Source: Chthoniobacterales bacterium (GTDB taxonomy: Bacteria; Verrucomicrobiota; Verrucomicrobiia; Chthoniobacterales; JACTMZ01). Taken from it: 55,084 bases of DNA. The notes below the pieces were generated by a model. It made no database searches. It saw only the letters and a program-made list of their open reading frames with translations, and was not told the origin of the DNA. Where the stretch lies: the NCBI GenBank assembly GCA_014879535.1, contig JACSRX010000067.1, positions 1-55,084 of the forward strand, given 5' to 3'. The translations under genes and the position numbers were made by a program. Below, one piece after another: positions 27,064-35,971 of this stretch. Position 1 is the first letter of the stretch. Each line of letters opens with the position of its first letter.

Positions 27064-27237
27064 ATGGCCCAGGAAACCATCACCCTCGAGTGCACCGAGG
27101 CGGCTGCCGAAGGCAAGCCGGTCTCTCGCTACATGAGCACCCGCAACAAGAAGAGTCCGCGCACGCCCAACCGGCTCGAGAAAAAGAAATACAACCCGCA
27201 TCTGCGCCGGCACACGCTGCACCGCGAAACCAAATAG
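27064..27237 (+). CDS. rpmG: 50S ribosomal protein L33
   Basis: 57-residue large-subunit protein. [20 protein letters not shown] and the [12 protein letters not shown] end match L33. It has a single cysteine and no CxxC pairs, so it is of the zinc-independent (C-) type. It follows the DksA-like gene by 5 bp and precedes rpsR by 6 bp. It is shorter than the usual reporting threshold for ORFs but is clear. Confidence 0.95.
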   Translation: MAQETITLECTEAAAEGKPVSRYMSTRNKKSPRTPNRLEKKKYNPHLRRHTLHRETK

Positions 27238-27243
27238 ACCGAC

Positions 27244-27483
27244 ATGCAACCGAAGACACCCAAACGCCGCGCCGCCATGCGCCGGGCCAACCGCTCCATG
27301 CCTCGCCGCCGCATCGACCTGCCCCTCGAGGCGATCGACTACAAGAATCCCGAGCTGCTCAAGCGCTTCATCACGGAGAGCGGCAAGATTCTTCCGCGCC
27401 GCCTGACCGGTGTTCCCGCGCACCTGCACCGGCGCATCACGAACGCGATCAAGCGCGCCCGTTCCGTCCTGCTCCTGCGTTAG
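27244..27483 (+). CDS. rpsR: 30S ribosomal protein S18
   Basis: 79-residue small-subunit protein of the central domain, partner of S6. The family core [20 protein letters not shown] is followed by [14 protein letters not shown] and the usual basic tail. It ends the short plus-strand ribosomal run. Its stop codon overlaps the stop codon region of the convergent AsmA-like gene by 4 bp. Confidence 0.97.
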   Translation: MQPKTPKRRAAMRRANRSMPRRRIDLPLEAIDYKNPELLKRFITESGKILPRRLTGVPAHLHRRITNAIKRARSVLLLR

Positions 27484-29885
27484 TTTCCGCGGGATTGCGC
27501 GTCGGCTTTGGGGGGCCTTCCCTCCCGGCCGCCGCCCCCGCCCTTGGGCAGCAGACGCGGCCGCCACTTCGGCTCGGACAATTTTCCGTCCGAAACGTAT
27601 TCCATGAGCTTGCTCACGGGATAGAGCAGCAGGCCCGGCACGCCCTGTGCGTTCACGCGCACGCCGAAGTCCATGCGGTCTTCGAGGAAAAAGAGCGAGC
27701 CCTGGCCGATCATGGTGAAGCCGGTTCCGAGAACGTTGAGGTTGTCGGTGCGGATTTCGCCGTCGGCCACGCGGAAGTCGCAGGTGGCCTTGCGGGAGGT
27801 CTGGTAGCCCGTGCCGGGAATGATGGCGTCGAGCAGCAGGCTGAGGGGGCCGAGAACCGGAATGGCGAAGACGTTGCCGTCCGTGACCACCATGTGGCCT
27901 GTTCCACGCATCTGCCGCGCCTCGCCGGGCACGAAGGAGAAATCGTAGTTCCCGCTGACTTCCCCCTTGGACCCCTGGTAATCGAAATACAACCGCGTGA
28001 GGGTTTCGAAGTTCACACCGTCCAGATCGACAGCCACTTGCTGCCGCGCGCCGGGCTGACCGGTGGTGATGGTGGCGTTGAGCTTGGTGAGGCCCCCGAA
28101 CAGCCGTGCCGACGGGATGCTGACGAGGATGCGGCGGCCGTTGAATTGGAGTTCGCCGGAGGTGGGGCCGAAATTGAGCGTCCGGTCGAGCAGGTCGTAG
28201 TCGAGTCCCTGGGGTGCGGTGAATTTCGCCGTGAGCCGGGTCTGATCGTGGTCCTTGAGCCAGATCACGCCGTTGACGCCGACGTCCGGCGGCGCCTTGA
28301 AACGGTAGGGCTCGGTTTCGCGTGCGACGCTGGGGTCGGCCCACAGGAGGACGTTGACGGGATTCATCGTGCTGCGGATGCCCTCGAGCCGCACCTGTTG
28401 GCGTCCGAAATCGTAGGTGAACGATCCGGAGCCCGAGCCCTCCGGGCGCCGGACCTGAAGATTGGAGAATTTCAGGGCCAGGTCTTCGAACGTGATGTCG
28501 GCCTTGGCGCTTTCCATCGCCGAGCCGTGGATGGAGGACTTTCCGAGGCTGATGCTCCCGTGCGCGGTCAGGGCGCCTGGGTCGAGCCTGGTTCCCGCGG
28601 CTTCGAGTGTGATGTGCGGCGGGTCGGTGAATTCGAGTTCCAGCTTGGCGAAATCCTCGCGGGCCTTCGGAGCAAGCAGTGCTGTGATCGGCAGCGGATC
28701 CGCCTTGCACTCGAGGCGCAGCCGCACGTCCTCCGGCTGGATCATCATGTCGCCGCGGATTGTTCCGGTCGGAAGCTCCAGGCGCAAATCGCTCACGTAG
28801 AGGTCCCCGTCGCGCCAGGCAAAGTCTCCAACCACACCGTCGAAGGCGGCATCGCGCAGATGGAACCGCCCGGCCGCGATCGCGCCGCGGACGGTCATGC
28901 GCGGTGTGCCGCCAGGGGTCAACTGCAGGACAGCCTGGATCGCCGGGGGGGAATTGAACGCCAGGTCCTCCCACGGCCCATCGGGCAGCAGGTCCGTCAG
29001 CCACGGAGCGGGGTCGAGGCTCGAGACAGCCTCGGCCTCGGCCTTTCCCGTCACGGTGTTCCATTGGCCCGAGACGGCGAGCGTCCCCCCTTTTTCGTCC
29101 GATGCGGAAAGGCGTTGCACGTCGAGGAGGCCCGCGTCGTAGGTGGCATCCAGGCGGACATTCCGCAACGATACCCTGCCGTAAACCACATGCGGTGCCA
29201 CCAGATTGATGTGTGTGAGCCGCAGGGCCGAGGCGTCGCCGGCGCGGGCGACGAAGTCGATCTCGAGGACGGGTTCGACGGGACCGAAATCGAGCGACTC
29301 CATCACCTCGAGCACCCGGGCGACTTCCGGTGGCAGAAGGCTTCCGGGCTTGCTCGCGGTCTTCTGTTCGCCGGGCAGGATCTGCCCGGTGGCCACGACC
29401 TCGATCCCCTGAAGGTTGAATCGGGCCAGCGGGACGCTGACCACGCCGTCTGCCAGCATCAGGCGGGCACGGGCCTTGGTGAGCCGCAGGGTGCGGGTCA
29501 CTCCGTCCCCGCTCACCACGGGGAGATAGAGCTGGGCGCCGCGCAGTTCAAGAGAGGTCAGCTCCACGCGGCCGCGGAGCAGCTGCCGCCAGTTGAGTGC
29601 GATGGCCGCCCGGTCCATGGCCACCTCCGGGTTTTCCAGAATCTGCTCGGATTTCAGGCGCACATCGTCCAAGACCAGCCCCTGCAGGAGGCTCAACCGC
29701 ATGCGGGAGAAGCTCAGGCGGATCCCTTCGTTGCGGGCGGCGTCGATGATCACCGGGTGGAGGGCGCCGGGCAACCCGGCCACGTCGAGCCAGAGGAGGA
29801 TCCCCGGCACGATGACAAACACCAGCACCTGCATCGTCCGGACGAAGCTCTTGAGGGTGTGGTGCGTGACAATGCGCCAGGACAT
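27480..29885 (-). CDS. AsmA-like membrane protein
   Basis: 801 residues. One N-terminal transmembrane segment ([20 protein letters not shown], about 20-40) anchors a long extracytoplasmic beta-rich region. The C-terminal part has AsmA-type signatures such as [20 protein letters not shown] and [16 protein letters not shown]. This family is linked to phospholipid transport between the membranes (TamB/YhdP/AsmA group). The ATG at 29885 is chosen, since an upstream extension has no supporting signal. It follows the FAH-family gene by 52 bp on the same strand. Its 3' end meets rpsR. Confidence 0.88.
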   Translation of the reverse strand: MSWRIVTHHTLKSFVRTMQVLVFVIVPGILLWLDVAGLPGALHPVIIDAARNEGIRLSFSRMRLSLLQGLVLDDVRLKSEQILENPEVAMDRAAIALNWRQLLRGRVELTSLELRGAQLYLPVVSGDGVTRTLRLTKARARLMLADGVVSVPLARFNLQGIEVVATGQILPGEQKTASKPGSLLPPEVARVLEVMESLDFGPVEPVLEIDFVARAGDASALRLTHINLVAPHVVYGRVSLRNVRLDATYDAGLLDVQRLSASDEKGGTLAVSGQWNTVTGKAEAEAVSSLDPAPWLTDLLPDGPWEDLAFNSPPAIQAVLQLTPGGTPRMTVRGAIAAGRFHLRDAAFDGVVGDFAWRDGDLYVSDLRLELPTGTIRGDMMIQPEDVRLRLECKADPLPITALLAPKAREDFAKLELEFTDPPHITLEAAGTRLDPGALTAHGSISLGKSSIHGSAMESAKADITFEDLALKFSNLQVRRPEGSGSGSFTYDFGRQQVRLEGIRSTMNPVNVLLWADPSVARETEPYRFKAPPDVGVNGVIWLKDHDQTRLTAKFTAPQGLDYDLLDRTLNFGPTSGELQFNGRRILVSIPSARLFGGLTKLNATITTGQPGARQQVAVDLDGVNFETLTRLYFDYQGSKGEVSGNYDFSFVPGEARQMRGTGHMVVTDGNVFAIPVLGPLSLLLDAIIPGTGYQTSRKATCDFRVADGEIRTDNLNVLGTGFTMIGQGSLFFLEDRMDFGVRVNAQGVPGLLLYPVSKLMEYVSDGKLSEPKWRPRLLPKGGGGGREGRPPKADAQSRGN

Positions 29886-29937
29886 GGACCGGCAAGTTAG
29901 CAACGGGCCGCGTGCTTGTCAGGTGCGCCGCTGGTTC

Positions 29938-30744
29938 TCAATCCCCCTCCGCCACGGGGTTCTCCAGCGTTCCGATGCCCGCAATCCGGATCGCGACGGT
30001 GTCGCCAGGGTGAAGCCACACGGGCGGTTTCCGCGCCATGCCGACCCCGTGAGGTGTGCCGGTCAGGATGACGCTTCCCCCCGGCAACGTGGTGTCCGCA
30101 CTGAGAAACTCGAGCAGGGCCGGCACGTCGAAGATCATCTGCGAGGTGTCGCTTTCCTGCATGGGGCGGTTGTTGACATGCGTTGAGATGCCGAGATGCA
30201 GCGGGTCCGGCAGTTCATCCGCGGTGACGACCCACGGGCCGAGCGGACAGAATGTGTCGAAGGACTTGGCCCGGCACCATTGGCGCCCGGAGCGCCGCAG
30301 TTGCCAGTCGCGCGCGCTCACGTCGTTGGCGCAGGTGAAACCTGCCACGAAATCCATGGCCTCGGCGCGCGCGGCGTTGCGGCAGTCCCGGGAAAGCACG
30401 ACGGCCAGTTCAGCCTCAAAGTCAACCTCATCGCTGCGGAGGCGCCGCGGCATCCGGATGGGTTCCCCGGGACCGATGACAGAGCGGATGCTCTTCATGA
30501 AGACCACGGGAAAATCCGGCAGGGGCGCACCGGTTTCCGCCGCATGATCACGGTAGTTCAGGCCGATGGCATAGATTGCCGGAGGGGACAGCGGAGCGAG
30601 CAGCCGTCCTCCTTCGATCATGCGGCCCGTGGCGGTGAAGCCCGAAGCCCAGGTGCCGTGCAATTCCCGGAAGAGGGATGGGGTGTCGGTCGGGGCCCCA
30701 TGGTGGATGCCCCCTCCGCTGTCGGCGATCCGCGCGATCCGCAT
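29938..30744 (-). CDS. Fumarylacetoacetate hydrolase-family protein
   Basis: 268 residues with the FAH-fold C-terminal domain. AIGLNYRDHAAETG opens the domain. EVDFEAELAVVL and CANDVSARDWQ supply metal-binding Glu and Asp residues, and LTGTPHGVGMARKP is the family end motif. Enzymes of this group act on acylpyruvates, 2-oxohept-3-ene-dioate or ureidoglycolate; the substrate cannot be told from sequence. The ATG at 30744 is used because the longer open frame to 31140 overlaps the divergent heptose gene. It is probably cotranscribed with the AsmA-like gene. Confidence 0.9.
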   Translation of the reverse strand: MRIARIADSGGGIHHGAPTDTPSLFRELHGTWASGFTATGRMIEGGRLLAPLSPPAIYAIGLNYRDHAAETGAPLPDFPVVFMKSIRSVIGPGEPIRMPRRLRSDEVDFEAELAVVLSRDCRNAARAEAMDFVAGFTCANDVSARDWQLRRSGRQWCRAKSFDTFCPLGPWVVTADELPDPLHLGISTHVNNRPMQESDTSQMIFDVPALLEFLSADTTLPGGSVILTGTPHGVGMARKPPVWLHPGDTVAIRIAGIGTLENPVAEGD

Positions 30745-30798
30745 GGGGCGATTTAACCTGCATGCGAGGTCTTGCGCAATGGCGCACAGGCTGTGATG

Positions 30799-31290
30799 AT
30801 GCCTGCAATGCACGAGGGACGCATTGTCTGTGCGGAAGAACTTGCGCGGTTGCGCGATGCCATGGACAGGGACGGGCGGCGCCTCGTTTTCACCAACGGA
30901 TGCTTCGATCTGTTGCACGCGGGCCATGTCCGCTACCTCCGGCAGGCGAGGAATCTCGGCGATGCCCTCGCGGTGGGGCTCAACAGCGACCGCTCGGTGC
31001 GTGAATTGAAGGGCGACGGCCGCCCGCTCAACACCCAGGAAGACAGGGCGGAGGTTCTGGCCGCCCTCGGCTGCGTGGACTATGTGGTGATCTTCGGGGA
31101 CAAGCGGGCGACCGGCCTGTTGCGGACGGTGCGCCCGCACATTTACGCCAAGGGGGGGGACTACACGCCGGCGTCGCTGGATGCCGGCGAACGAGCGGCA
31201 CTCGAGGACGCCGGAGCGGAGATCGAGATTCTCCCCATGGTTCCCGGGCGCTCGACCACCTCGGTGCTGGAAAGGATGCGGGCGGCATGA
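30799..31290 (+). CDS. rfaE2: D-glycero-beta-D-manno-heptose 1-phosphate adenylyltransferase
   Basis: 163-residue nucleotidyltransferase of the cytidylyltransferase superfamily, the stand-alone equivalent of the C-terminal half of HldE. It makes ADP-heptose for lipopolysaccharide inner core. FTNGCFDLLHAGHVRYL contains the HxGH motif (H40, H43). KGGDY and GRSTTSVL are the further family motifs. Start ATG 30799 is chosen; 30796 and 30808 are close alternatives. A run of eight G (31152-31159) encodes the conserved GG of KGGDY. Its stop overlaps the purN ATG. Confidence 0.92.
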   Translation: MPAMHEGRIVCAEELARLRDAMDRDGRRLVFTNGCFDLLHAGHVRYLRQARNLGDALAVGLNSDRSVRELKGDGRPLNTQEDRAEVLAALGCVDYVVIFGDKRATGLLRTVRPHIYAKGGDYTPASLDAGERAALEDAGAEIEILPMVPGRSTTSVLERMRAA

Positions 31291-31889
31291 GTGCGGGCGA
31301 CAAGCTTCGTCTCGGTGTGCTGGGTTCCGGCCGGGGAACCAATCTGGACGCCATTTTCCGGGCCCTCCACGACCGGGCGATCCCGGCGGAGGTCAAGGTG
31401 GTGCTTTCCGACGTGCGGGACGCGGGCATCCTCCACATCGGCCGGTCGCACCGTGTGCATACAAAGTATGTCTATCCCGGTGAATCGCCGTTTCGCCTGG
31501 ATGAGGCCAGCGAGCACAACATCTCCAACGCCCTTCACCACGAGCAGGTCGAGTTGGTGATCTTGGCGGGTTTCATGCGCATCATCGGACCCGAGTTGCT
31601 CGCCGCTTATCCCCGCAGGATCCTCAACATCCATCCGTCCCTTCTGCCCAAGCACCCGGGCCTGCGGGCATGGGAACAGGCCTTGGCCGCGGGTGACACG
31701 GTGGCGGGATGCACCGTGCATTACGTCGACCAGGGCGTGGATTCGGGCGAGATCATCGCCCAAGCCGAGGTGGATGTGATGCCGGATGACACGCCGGAGG
31801 CGTTGCACGCGCGCATCCAGCATGCCGAGCATGTGCTTTACCCCGAGGTGATCGACCATTTCGCCCGGAATCGGCCTTTTGCGGGATAG
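31287..31889 (+). CDS. purN: Phosphoribosylglycinamide formyltransferase (GAR transformylase)
   Basis: 200-residue folate-dependent purine enzyme that converts GAR to formyl-GAR. LGSGRGTNLDAI is the phosphate-binding start. LNIHPSLLPKHPGL provides the catalytic Asn and His, and TVHYVDQGVDSGEII carries the catalytic Asp. The ATG at 31287 overlaps the rfaE2 stop (ATGA), so LPS and purine genes are coupled here. Length and motif order match PurN. Confidence 0.95.
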   Translation: MSAGDKLRLGVLGSGRGTNLDAIFRALHDRAIPAEVKVVLSDVRDAGILHIGRSHRVHTKYVYPGESPFRLDEASEHNISNALHHEQVELVILAGFMRIIGPELLAAYPRRILNIHPSLLPKHPGLRAWEQALAAGDTVAGCTVHYVDQGVDSGEIIAQAEVDVMPDDTPEALHARIQHAEHVLYPEVIDHFARNRPFAG

Positions 31890-31921
31890 ACAACCACGCC
31901 CGGCGGGCGTTTATTGGAATC

Positions 31922-32134
31922 ATGACTGCGGGACAGGGCTCGGCGGGCAACGTGATTGCGGCACTGGCCAGCCTGTTCATCCCGGGTTTGGGTCAGCTGG
32001 TCCAGGGCCGTCTGCTGGCGGCGATCCTTTTCTTTGCGGGTGCAGGTCTTGTGTGGTTCATCTCGATCGGAACCCTCGGCTGGATCATGCACCTTTGGTC
32101 CGCGCTGAATGCCGCCTTGTGGCGACCGCGCTGA
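31922..32134 (+). CDS. Small membrane protein
   Basis: 70 residues with two hydrophobic segments (about 10-27 and 32-52), joined by a short polar turn after FIPGLGQLVQGR. The FIPGLGQ motif is often seen in small TM2-like or DUF5683-like proteins. It lies between purN (32 bp) and the aldehyde dehydrogenase gene (22 bp). Function unknown. Confidence 0.65.
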   Translation: MTAGQGSAGNVIAALASLFIPGLGQLVQGRLLAAILFFAGAGLVWFISIGTLGWIMHLWSALNAALWRPR

Positions 32135-32156
32135 AACGGCAAACCTGATTCACCCC

Positions 32157-33635
32157 ATGAAGACCCTCCTCAATCACATCAACGGCCGGTGGGTCGCGGC
32201 GCAGCAGGGCGCGACCCGCGAAATCCTCAACCCTGCGAGCAACGGGGTCATCGCGAAGGCGACGGACAGCGGCGCAACCGATGCCGAAGCCGCGATCACC
32301 GCCGCGCGGGCGGCTTTCGACGGTGGCCCGTGGGGTCAGACGACCGGTCCCGACCGTGCGGCCAGGCTTTTCGCGCTCGCCGATCTGGTCGAGAAGCATG
32401 CGGAGGAATTCGCGCGCCTCGACACCGAGAACAACGGCAAGCCCCTGCGCGAGGCCAGGTTCGACGCCGCCGATGCCGCCGGGTGCTTCCGCTACTACGC
32501 CGGACTGGCAAGCAAGCCGCAGGGGCAGACCTACAGCGCGGGGGATCCGAACATGGTCTGCATGACCGTGCGCGAACCGATCGGCGTGTGCGCGCAGATC
32601 ATCCCGTGGAATTACCCGCTCCTCATGGCGGTTTGGAAACTCGCCCCGGGCCTCGCCGCGGGCAATGCCTGCATCCTGAAGCCATCCGAGATGACCCCGG
32701 TTTCCGCGGTGCGCCTGTTTGAATTGATCGAGCAGGCCGGTTTCCCGCCCGGAGCCGCCAATCTGGTGCTGGGGCCTGGCGACCCGGTGGGCTCGACCCT
32801 GGCGGCCAGCGACCGCGTGGACAAGGTCGCCTTCACGGGCGGGGGCGTCACCGGACGCAAGATCATGACCGCGGCGACCGGGAACCTGAAGAAGGTCACG
32901 CTCGAACTCGGAGGGAAGAGTCCGAACATCGTCTTTGCCGATGCGGATTTCGAGGCGGCCCTGGAGTTTGCAATGTTCGGCATCTTCGCCGGCCAGGGCG
33001 AGGTGTGCAGCGCCGGGTCGCGTCTGATCCTCGAGCGGTCGATCGCGGGCAAGTTCCTGCCCCGCCTGGCCGCGGCTTGCGGAAAGATCGTCGTGGGGGA
33101 CGGGTTCGACGAGGACACCGAGATGGGTCCCCTCATCTCCCGCGCCCACATGGAGAAGGTTCTCGGCTACATCAAGTCCGGCTTGGATGAAGGCGCCAAG
33201 CTCCTCTGCGGCGGTCACCGCATCGAGAAAGGGGCGCTGGGTGCGGGCAACTTCGTGCAGCCGACCGTTTTCACCGACGTCCCCGCGGACGCCCGCATCA
33301 TGCGCGAGGAGATATTCGGTCCGGTGCTGGTGGTCGATTTGTTCGACACCGAAGAGGAGGCCATACGCAAGGCCAACGACACGGTTTACGGCCTTGCGGG
33401 CGCCGTCTTCACCTCGGACGGCGCCAAGGCCCAGCGCGTGATCCGCCGCCTCCGCGCCGGCATCACGTGGATCAACAGCTACCATCCGACCTTCAACGAG
33501 GCCCCATGGGGCGGCTACAAGCAGTCCGGCATCGGGCGCGAACTCGGCACTTACGGCTACGAGGCCTACACCGAGGTCAAGCAGATCAACATCAACCTCG
33601 CGCCGGGGCGCGTGAATTGGTTCAAGAATCTTTGA
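32157..33635 (+). CDS. Aldehyde dehydrogenase (betaine/aminobutyraldehyde-type)
   Basis: 492-residue NAD(P)-dependent ALDH. The Rossmann NAD fold is present. IPWNYPLLM gives the oxyanion Asn (N152), TLELGGKSPNIVF gives the general base (E250), and GQGEVCSAGSRL gives the catalytic thiol (C284). The C-terminal YGYEAYTEVKQINI end is typical of betaine or gamma-aminobutyraldehyde dehydrogenases. The ATG at 32157 gives the normal N-terminus. It lies 13 bp before potA, so it may work in polyamine-derived aldehyde oxidation. The substrate is inferred. Confidence 0.93.
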   Translation: MKTLLNHINGRWVAAQQGATREILNPASNGVIAKATDSGATDAEAAITAARAAFDGGPWGQTTGPDRAARLFALADLVEKHAEEFARLDTENNGKPLREARFDAADAAGCFRYYAGLASKPQGQTYSAGDPNMVCMTVREPIGVCAQIIPWNYPLLMAVWKLAPGLAAGNACILKPSEMTPVSAVRLFELIEQAGFPPGAANLVLGPGDPVGSTLAASDRVDKVAFTGGGVTGRKIMTAATGNLKKVTLELGGKSPNIVFADADFEAALEFAMFGIFAGQGEVCSAGSRLILERSIAGKFLPRLAAACGKIVVGDGFDEDTEMGPLISRAHMEKVLGYIKSGLDEGAKLLCGGHRIEKGALGAGNFVQPTVFTDVPADARIMREEIFGPVLVVDLFDTEEEAIRKANDTVYGLAGAVFTSDGAKAQRVIRRLRAGITWINSYHPTFNEAPWGGYKQSGIGRELGTYGYEAYTEVKQININLAPGRVNWFKNL

Positions 33636-33648
33636 GCCCGAAGCACCA

Positions 33649-34737
33649 ATGAGCGCCCTGGTTGAGATCCGCGACGTCACGAAGACATTCGGGACCTTCA
33701 CCGCGCTCGACCATGTGACCTTGGAGATCAACCAGGGGGAGTTCATGACGTTTCTCGGTCCGTCGGGCTGCGGCAAGACCACGTGCCTCCGCCTGATCAG
33801 CGGTTTCGAGCAACCGACCACCGGGGAGGTTTTCATCGCCGGGCGCGAGGTCAGCAACGACCCGCCCTACAAGCGCAACGTGAACCAGGTTTTCCAGAGC
33901 TACGCGCTTTTCCCGCACCTCACCGTGCGGGAAAACATCGCCTTCGGGTTGCGCATGAAGCGCCTGCCGGCCGCGGACATCGCCGCCAAGACCGATTGGG
34001 CGATCGGGATGACCTCGTTGCAGGGGATGGAGGACCGCAAGCCCGCGCAACTGTCCGGCGGACAGCGCCAGCGGGTGGCCCTGGCGAGGGCGATCGTCTG
34101 CGAGCCGCAGGTGCTTCTTCTCGACGAGCCGCTCTCCGCCCTCGATGCCAAGCTGCGCACGCAGATGCGCTCGGAACTGAAAAACCTGCAAAAGCGCCTC
34201 GGGATAACCTTCGTGTTCGTGACCCACGACCAGGAGGAGGCGCTCAGCATGTCGGACCGCATCGCGGTCATGAACAAGGGCCGTGTCGAACAGATCGGAA
34301 CGGCGGCCGAGATCTACCATCATCCACGCACCGAATTTGTCGCCGGCTTCATCGGGGAGACCAACATCGTCGAGGCGGAGGTGCTTGAAAGGAACAGCGG
34401 CCGATTGCGCTGCCGGCTCGAGGGTGGACTCGAACTCTGGATCAAGGGAAACGGAAGCGGCGAAGGGGCGAAAATCCTCGTTTCCGTGCGACCGGAAAAG
34501 ATCCGGCTTCACCGTGCTCCGCCGGAGCAGCCGCGCGACAATCTTTTCGAGGCCCGCATCAACAGCGAAATTTTCAAGGGTGCCGTCGATGATCTGACGA
34601 TTGTCACGACGGGAGGTCTCGAACTGGGGGCCCTGCTGGCGAACGAGGGGGCCACCGGGCTGGAGTTCCACGAGGGGGAGCAGGTCTGGTGCTCGATCCA
34701 CCCCGACGACATCAGCCTCCTGACACGCGAGGCGTGA
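33649..34737 (+). CDS. potA: Spermidine/putrescine-type ABC transporter ATPase (PotA-like)
   Basis: 362 residues. The Walker A is FLGPSGCGKTT, the Q-loop is VFQSYALFPH, the signature is LSGGQRQRVALARA, and the Walker B is LLLDEPLSALD. VTHDQEEAL holds the switch His, and a C-terminal TOBE-type domain (about residues 240-360) follows. The overall match is to PotA or a related polyamine/iron ATPase. No permease or binding-protein gene lies downstream, where potB/C/D would be expected. It follows the aldehyde dehydrogenase gene by 13 bp. The symbol rests on the family resemblance. Confidence 0.88.
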   Translation: MSALVEIRDVTKTFGTFTALDHVTLEINQGEFMTFLGPSGCGKTTCLRLISGFEQPTTGEVFIAGREVSNDPPYKRNVNQVFQSYALFPHLTVRENIAFGLRMKRLPAADIAAKTDWAIGMTSLQGMEDRKPAQLSGGQRQRVALARAIVCEPQVLLLDEPLSALDAKLRTQMRSELKNLQKRLGITFVFVTHDQEEALSMSDRIAVMNKGRVEQIGTAAEIYHHPRTEFVAGFIGETNIVEAEVLERNSGRLRCRLEGGLELWIKGNGSGEGAKILVSVRPEKIRLHRAPPEQPRDNLFEARINSEIFKGAVDDLTIVTTGGLELGALLANEGATGLEFHEGEQVWCSIHPDDISLLTREA

Positions 34738-34819
34738 GCAACGCCTGGTTATTTTTGGCCAGATGCCCGAGGGAATGGTGGAGGAAACGGCGCACCGGTC
34801 TCCACCTCGACAGAGTAAG

Positions 34820-34827
34820 TTGGCACG
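34820..34827 (+). promoter_or_regulatory. Orphan -24-like TTGGCACG element
   Basis: TTGGCACG sits 27 bp upstream of the full sigma54 promoter but has no matching -12 element. It overlaps a short inverted repeat (TTGGC-N4-GCCAA). Confidence 0.35.
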
Positions 34828-34846
34828 GGCCAAAATTTCTTGTGCG

Positions 34847-34863
34847 CTGGCACGCTAATTGCT
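34847..34863 (+). promoter_or_regulatory. sigma54 (RpoN) promoter of the porin gene
   Basis: CTGGCACG-N4-TTGCT matches the -24/-12 consensus YTGGCACGRNNNTTGCW except at the R position. It lies 80 bp upstream of the porin ATG in a 205-bp intergenic gap. The predicted transcript start is near 34874, leaving a leader of about 70 nt. Such promoters need an enhancer-binding protein, often tied to nitrogen status. Confidence 0.75.
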
Positions 34864-34942
34864 TTCCTTGCCATGCGTCCGTGGCGTGATTCCCGTCAAG
34901 GGAGTGCCGGCAAACCAAACAAACCAAAACAACCTACATCCA

Positions 34943-35857
34943 ATGATCAAAAAAATTCTCACGGTAGTCGTTGGTTCCCTGCTCGCTGTCCAGTTGGCGG
35001 GGGCCCAAGTCGATACGGGTTCCTCGACCGGTGCGCAGGCATTGTCCGAGGCCCGCTCCGCACCGACCAGCCCTTCGGCTCCGGCGACAGAGACGGTTGA
35101 TGTCGTGGCCGTCTCCAGCGGCAAGAACATCAAGGAAGTCGTCGTCGTGGAGGAACCGGAAAAATGGTGGTCCGTCAACGCCTCCACCGGTTGGGACAGT
35201 CTCTACATGTTCCGCGGTGTGAACATCCTGGGCAACGGCCACGGCCTCTACTGGCTCGGCGGCGATGTGGGCATCACCCCGTGGGCCAACGGAACCTTCA
35301 CCGCCGGCATCTGGTATGGCGTTGGAACCGGCGTGGACTATCAGGAGCTGAATGTGTTCGCAAATTACACGCACAGCTTCGGTCCGCTTGATGCGACCTT
35401 CGGCTGGATTTATTACTACTACCCGACACTCGACCATATCAGCCAGAACGAGCTCTTCTGGGCGTTGGCTTACAATGCGGAGGTCGGTTCGGTCACGATC
35501 ACTCCGAGTGCCACCTATTACCTCAACGTCGGCCCCGACGTGAACAACGGCGGGTGGACCCAGCCTGCGGCCTCCTATCTGCTGTTCCGTGTCGATGCCA
35601 GCATCCCGGTTTACCAGGAGATCGTGTCCCTGGATCCGTGGGTCGGCTACGGCCTGAACTTCGACTTCAATTCCCGCAACGACGGAAGCTTCTTCAACGG
35701 CGGGAACAACTTCGAGCTGGGTCTGTCGCTGCCAGTCCAAATCACCAGCTGGTTCAGCGTGTCCGGCTACGTGGCCTACTCCTACCAGTGGCAGGAGCTT
35801 GTCAACACCGACGAGAACACGTGGTGGGCGGGCGCCAGCGCCAGCTTCTCGTTCTGA
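34943..35857 (+). CDS. Outer-membrane beta-barrel protein, Gcw_chp/TorF-like putative porin
   Basis: 304 residues. A signal peptide (MIKKILTVVVGSLLAVQLAGA) precedes a short Ser/Ala/Thr-rich stretch. Amphipathic strands then follow, with a high content of Tyr, Trp and Gly, for example WVGYGLNFDFN and FGWIYYYYP. The last residue is Phe (ASASFSF), the usual outer-membrane barrel end. The strand pattern near residues 75-120 recalls the Gcw_chp (TorF) family. The ATG at 34943 is chosen because the open frame upstream begins with an unsupported TTG. A sigma54 promoter drives it and a strong terminator ends it, so it is a single-gene unit. Confidence 0.85.
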   Translation: MIKKILTVVVGSLLAVQLAGAQVDTGSSTGAQALSEARSAPTSPSAPATETVDVVAVSSGKNIKEVVVVEEPEKWWSVNASTGWDSLYMFRGVNILGNGHGLYWLGGDVGITPWANGTFTAGIWYGVGTGVDYQELNVFANYTHSFGPLDATFGWIYYYYPTLDHISQNELFWALAYNAEVGSVTITPSATYYLNVGPDVNNGGWTQPAASYLLFRVDASIPVYQEIVSLDPWVGYGLNFDFNSRNDGSFFNGGNNFELGLSLPVQITSWFSVSGYVAYSYQWQELVNTDENTWWAGASASFSF

Positions 35858-35885
35858 TCTTTCCAACGGTTGCACCTCACAAAGT

Positions 35886-35914
35886 CCCCTCCGGCTCCGG
35901 CCGGAGGGGTTTTT
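35886..35914 (+). terminator. Rho-independent terminator of the porin gene
   Basis: A perfect 10-bp stem (CCCCTCCGGC pairing with GCCGGAGGGG), a TCCG loop and TTTTT. It lies 28 bp after the porin stop. Confidence 0.93.
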
Positions 35915-35971
35915 GCTTTCGCACCTTCGGTTGGCATTGTGCCCCGCAGGTGATTATCTTTCCGGGCACCC

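Noticed and set aside
27003-29900. 965-codon plus-strand frame opposite the AsmA-like gene
   Set aside because: It begins inside the DksA-like gene in another frame, crosses rpmG and rpsR, and has no recognisable domain.
34738-34770. Terminator after potA
   Set aside because: Only a 4-bp CTGG/CCAG stem without a proper T run is seen.
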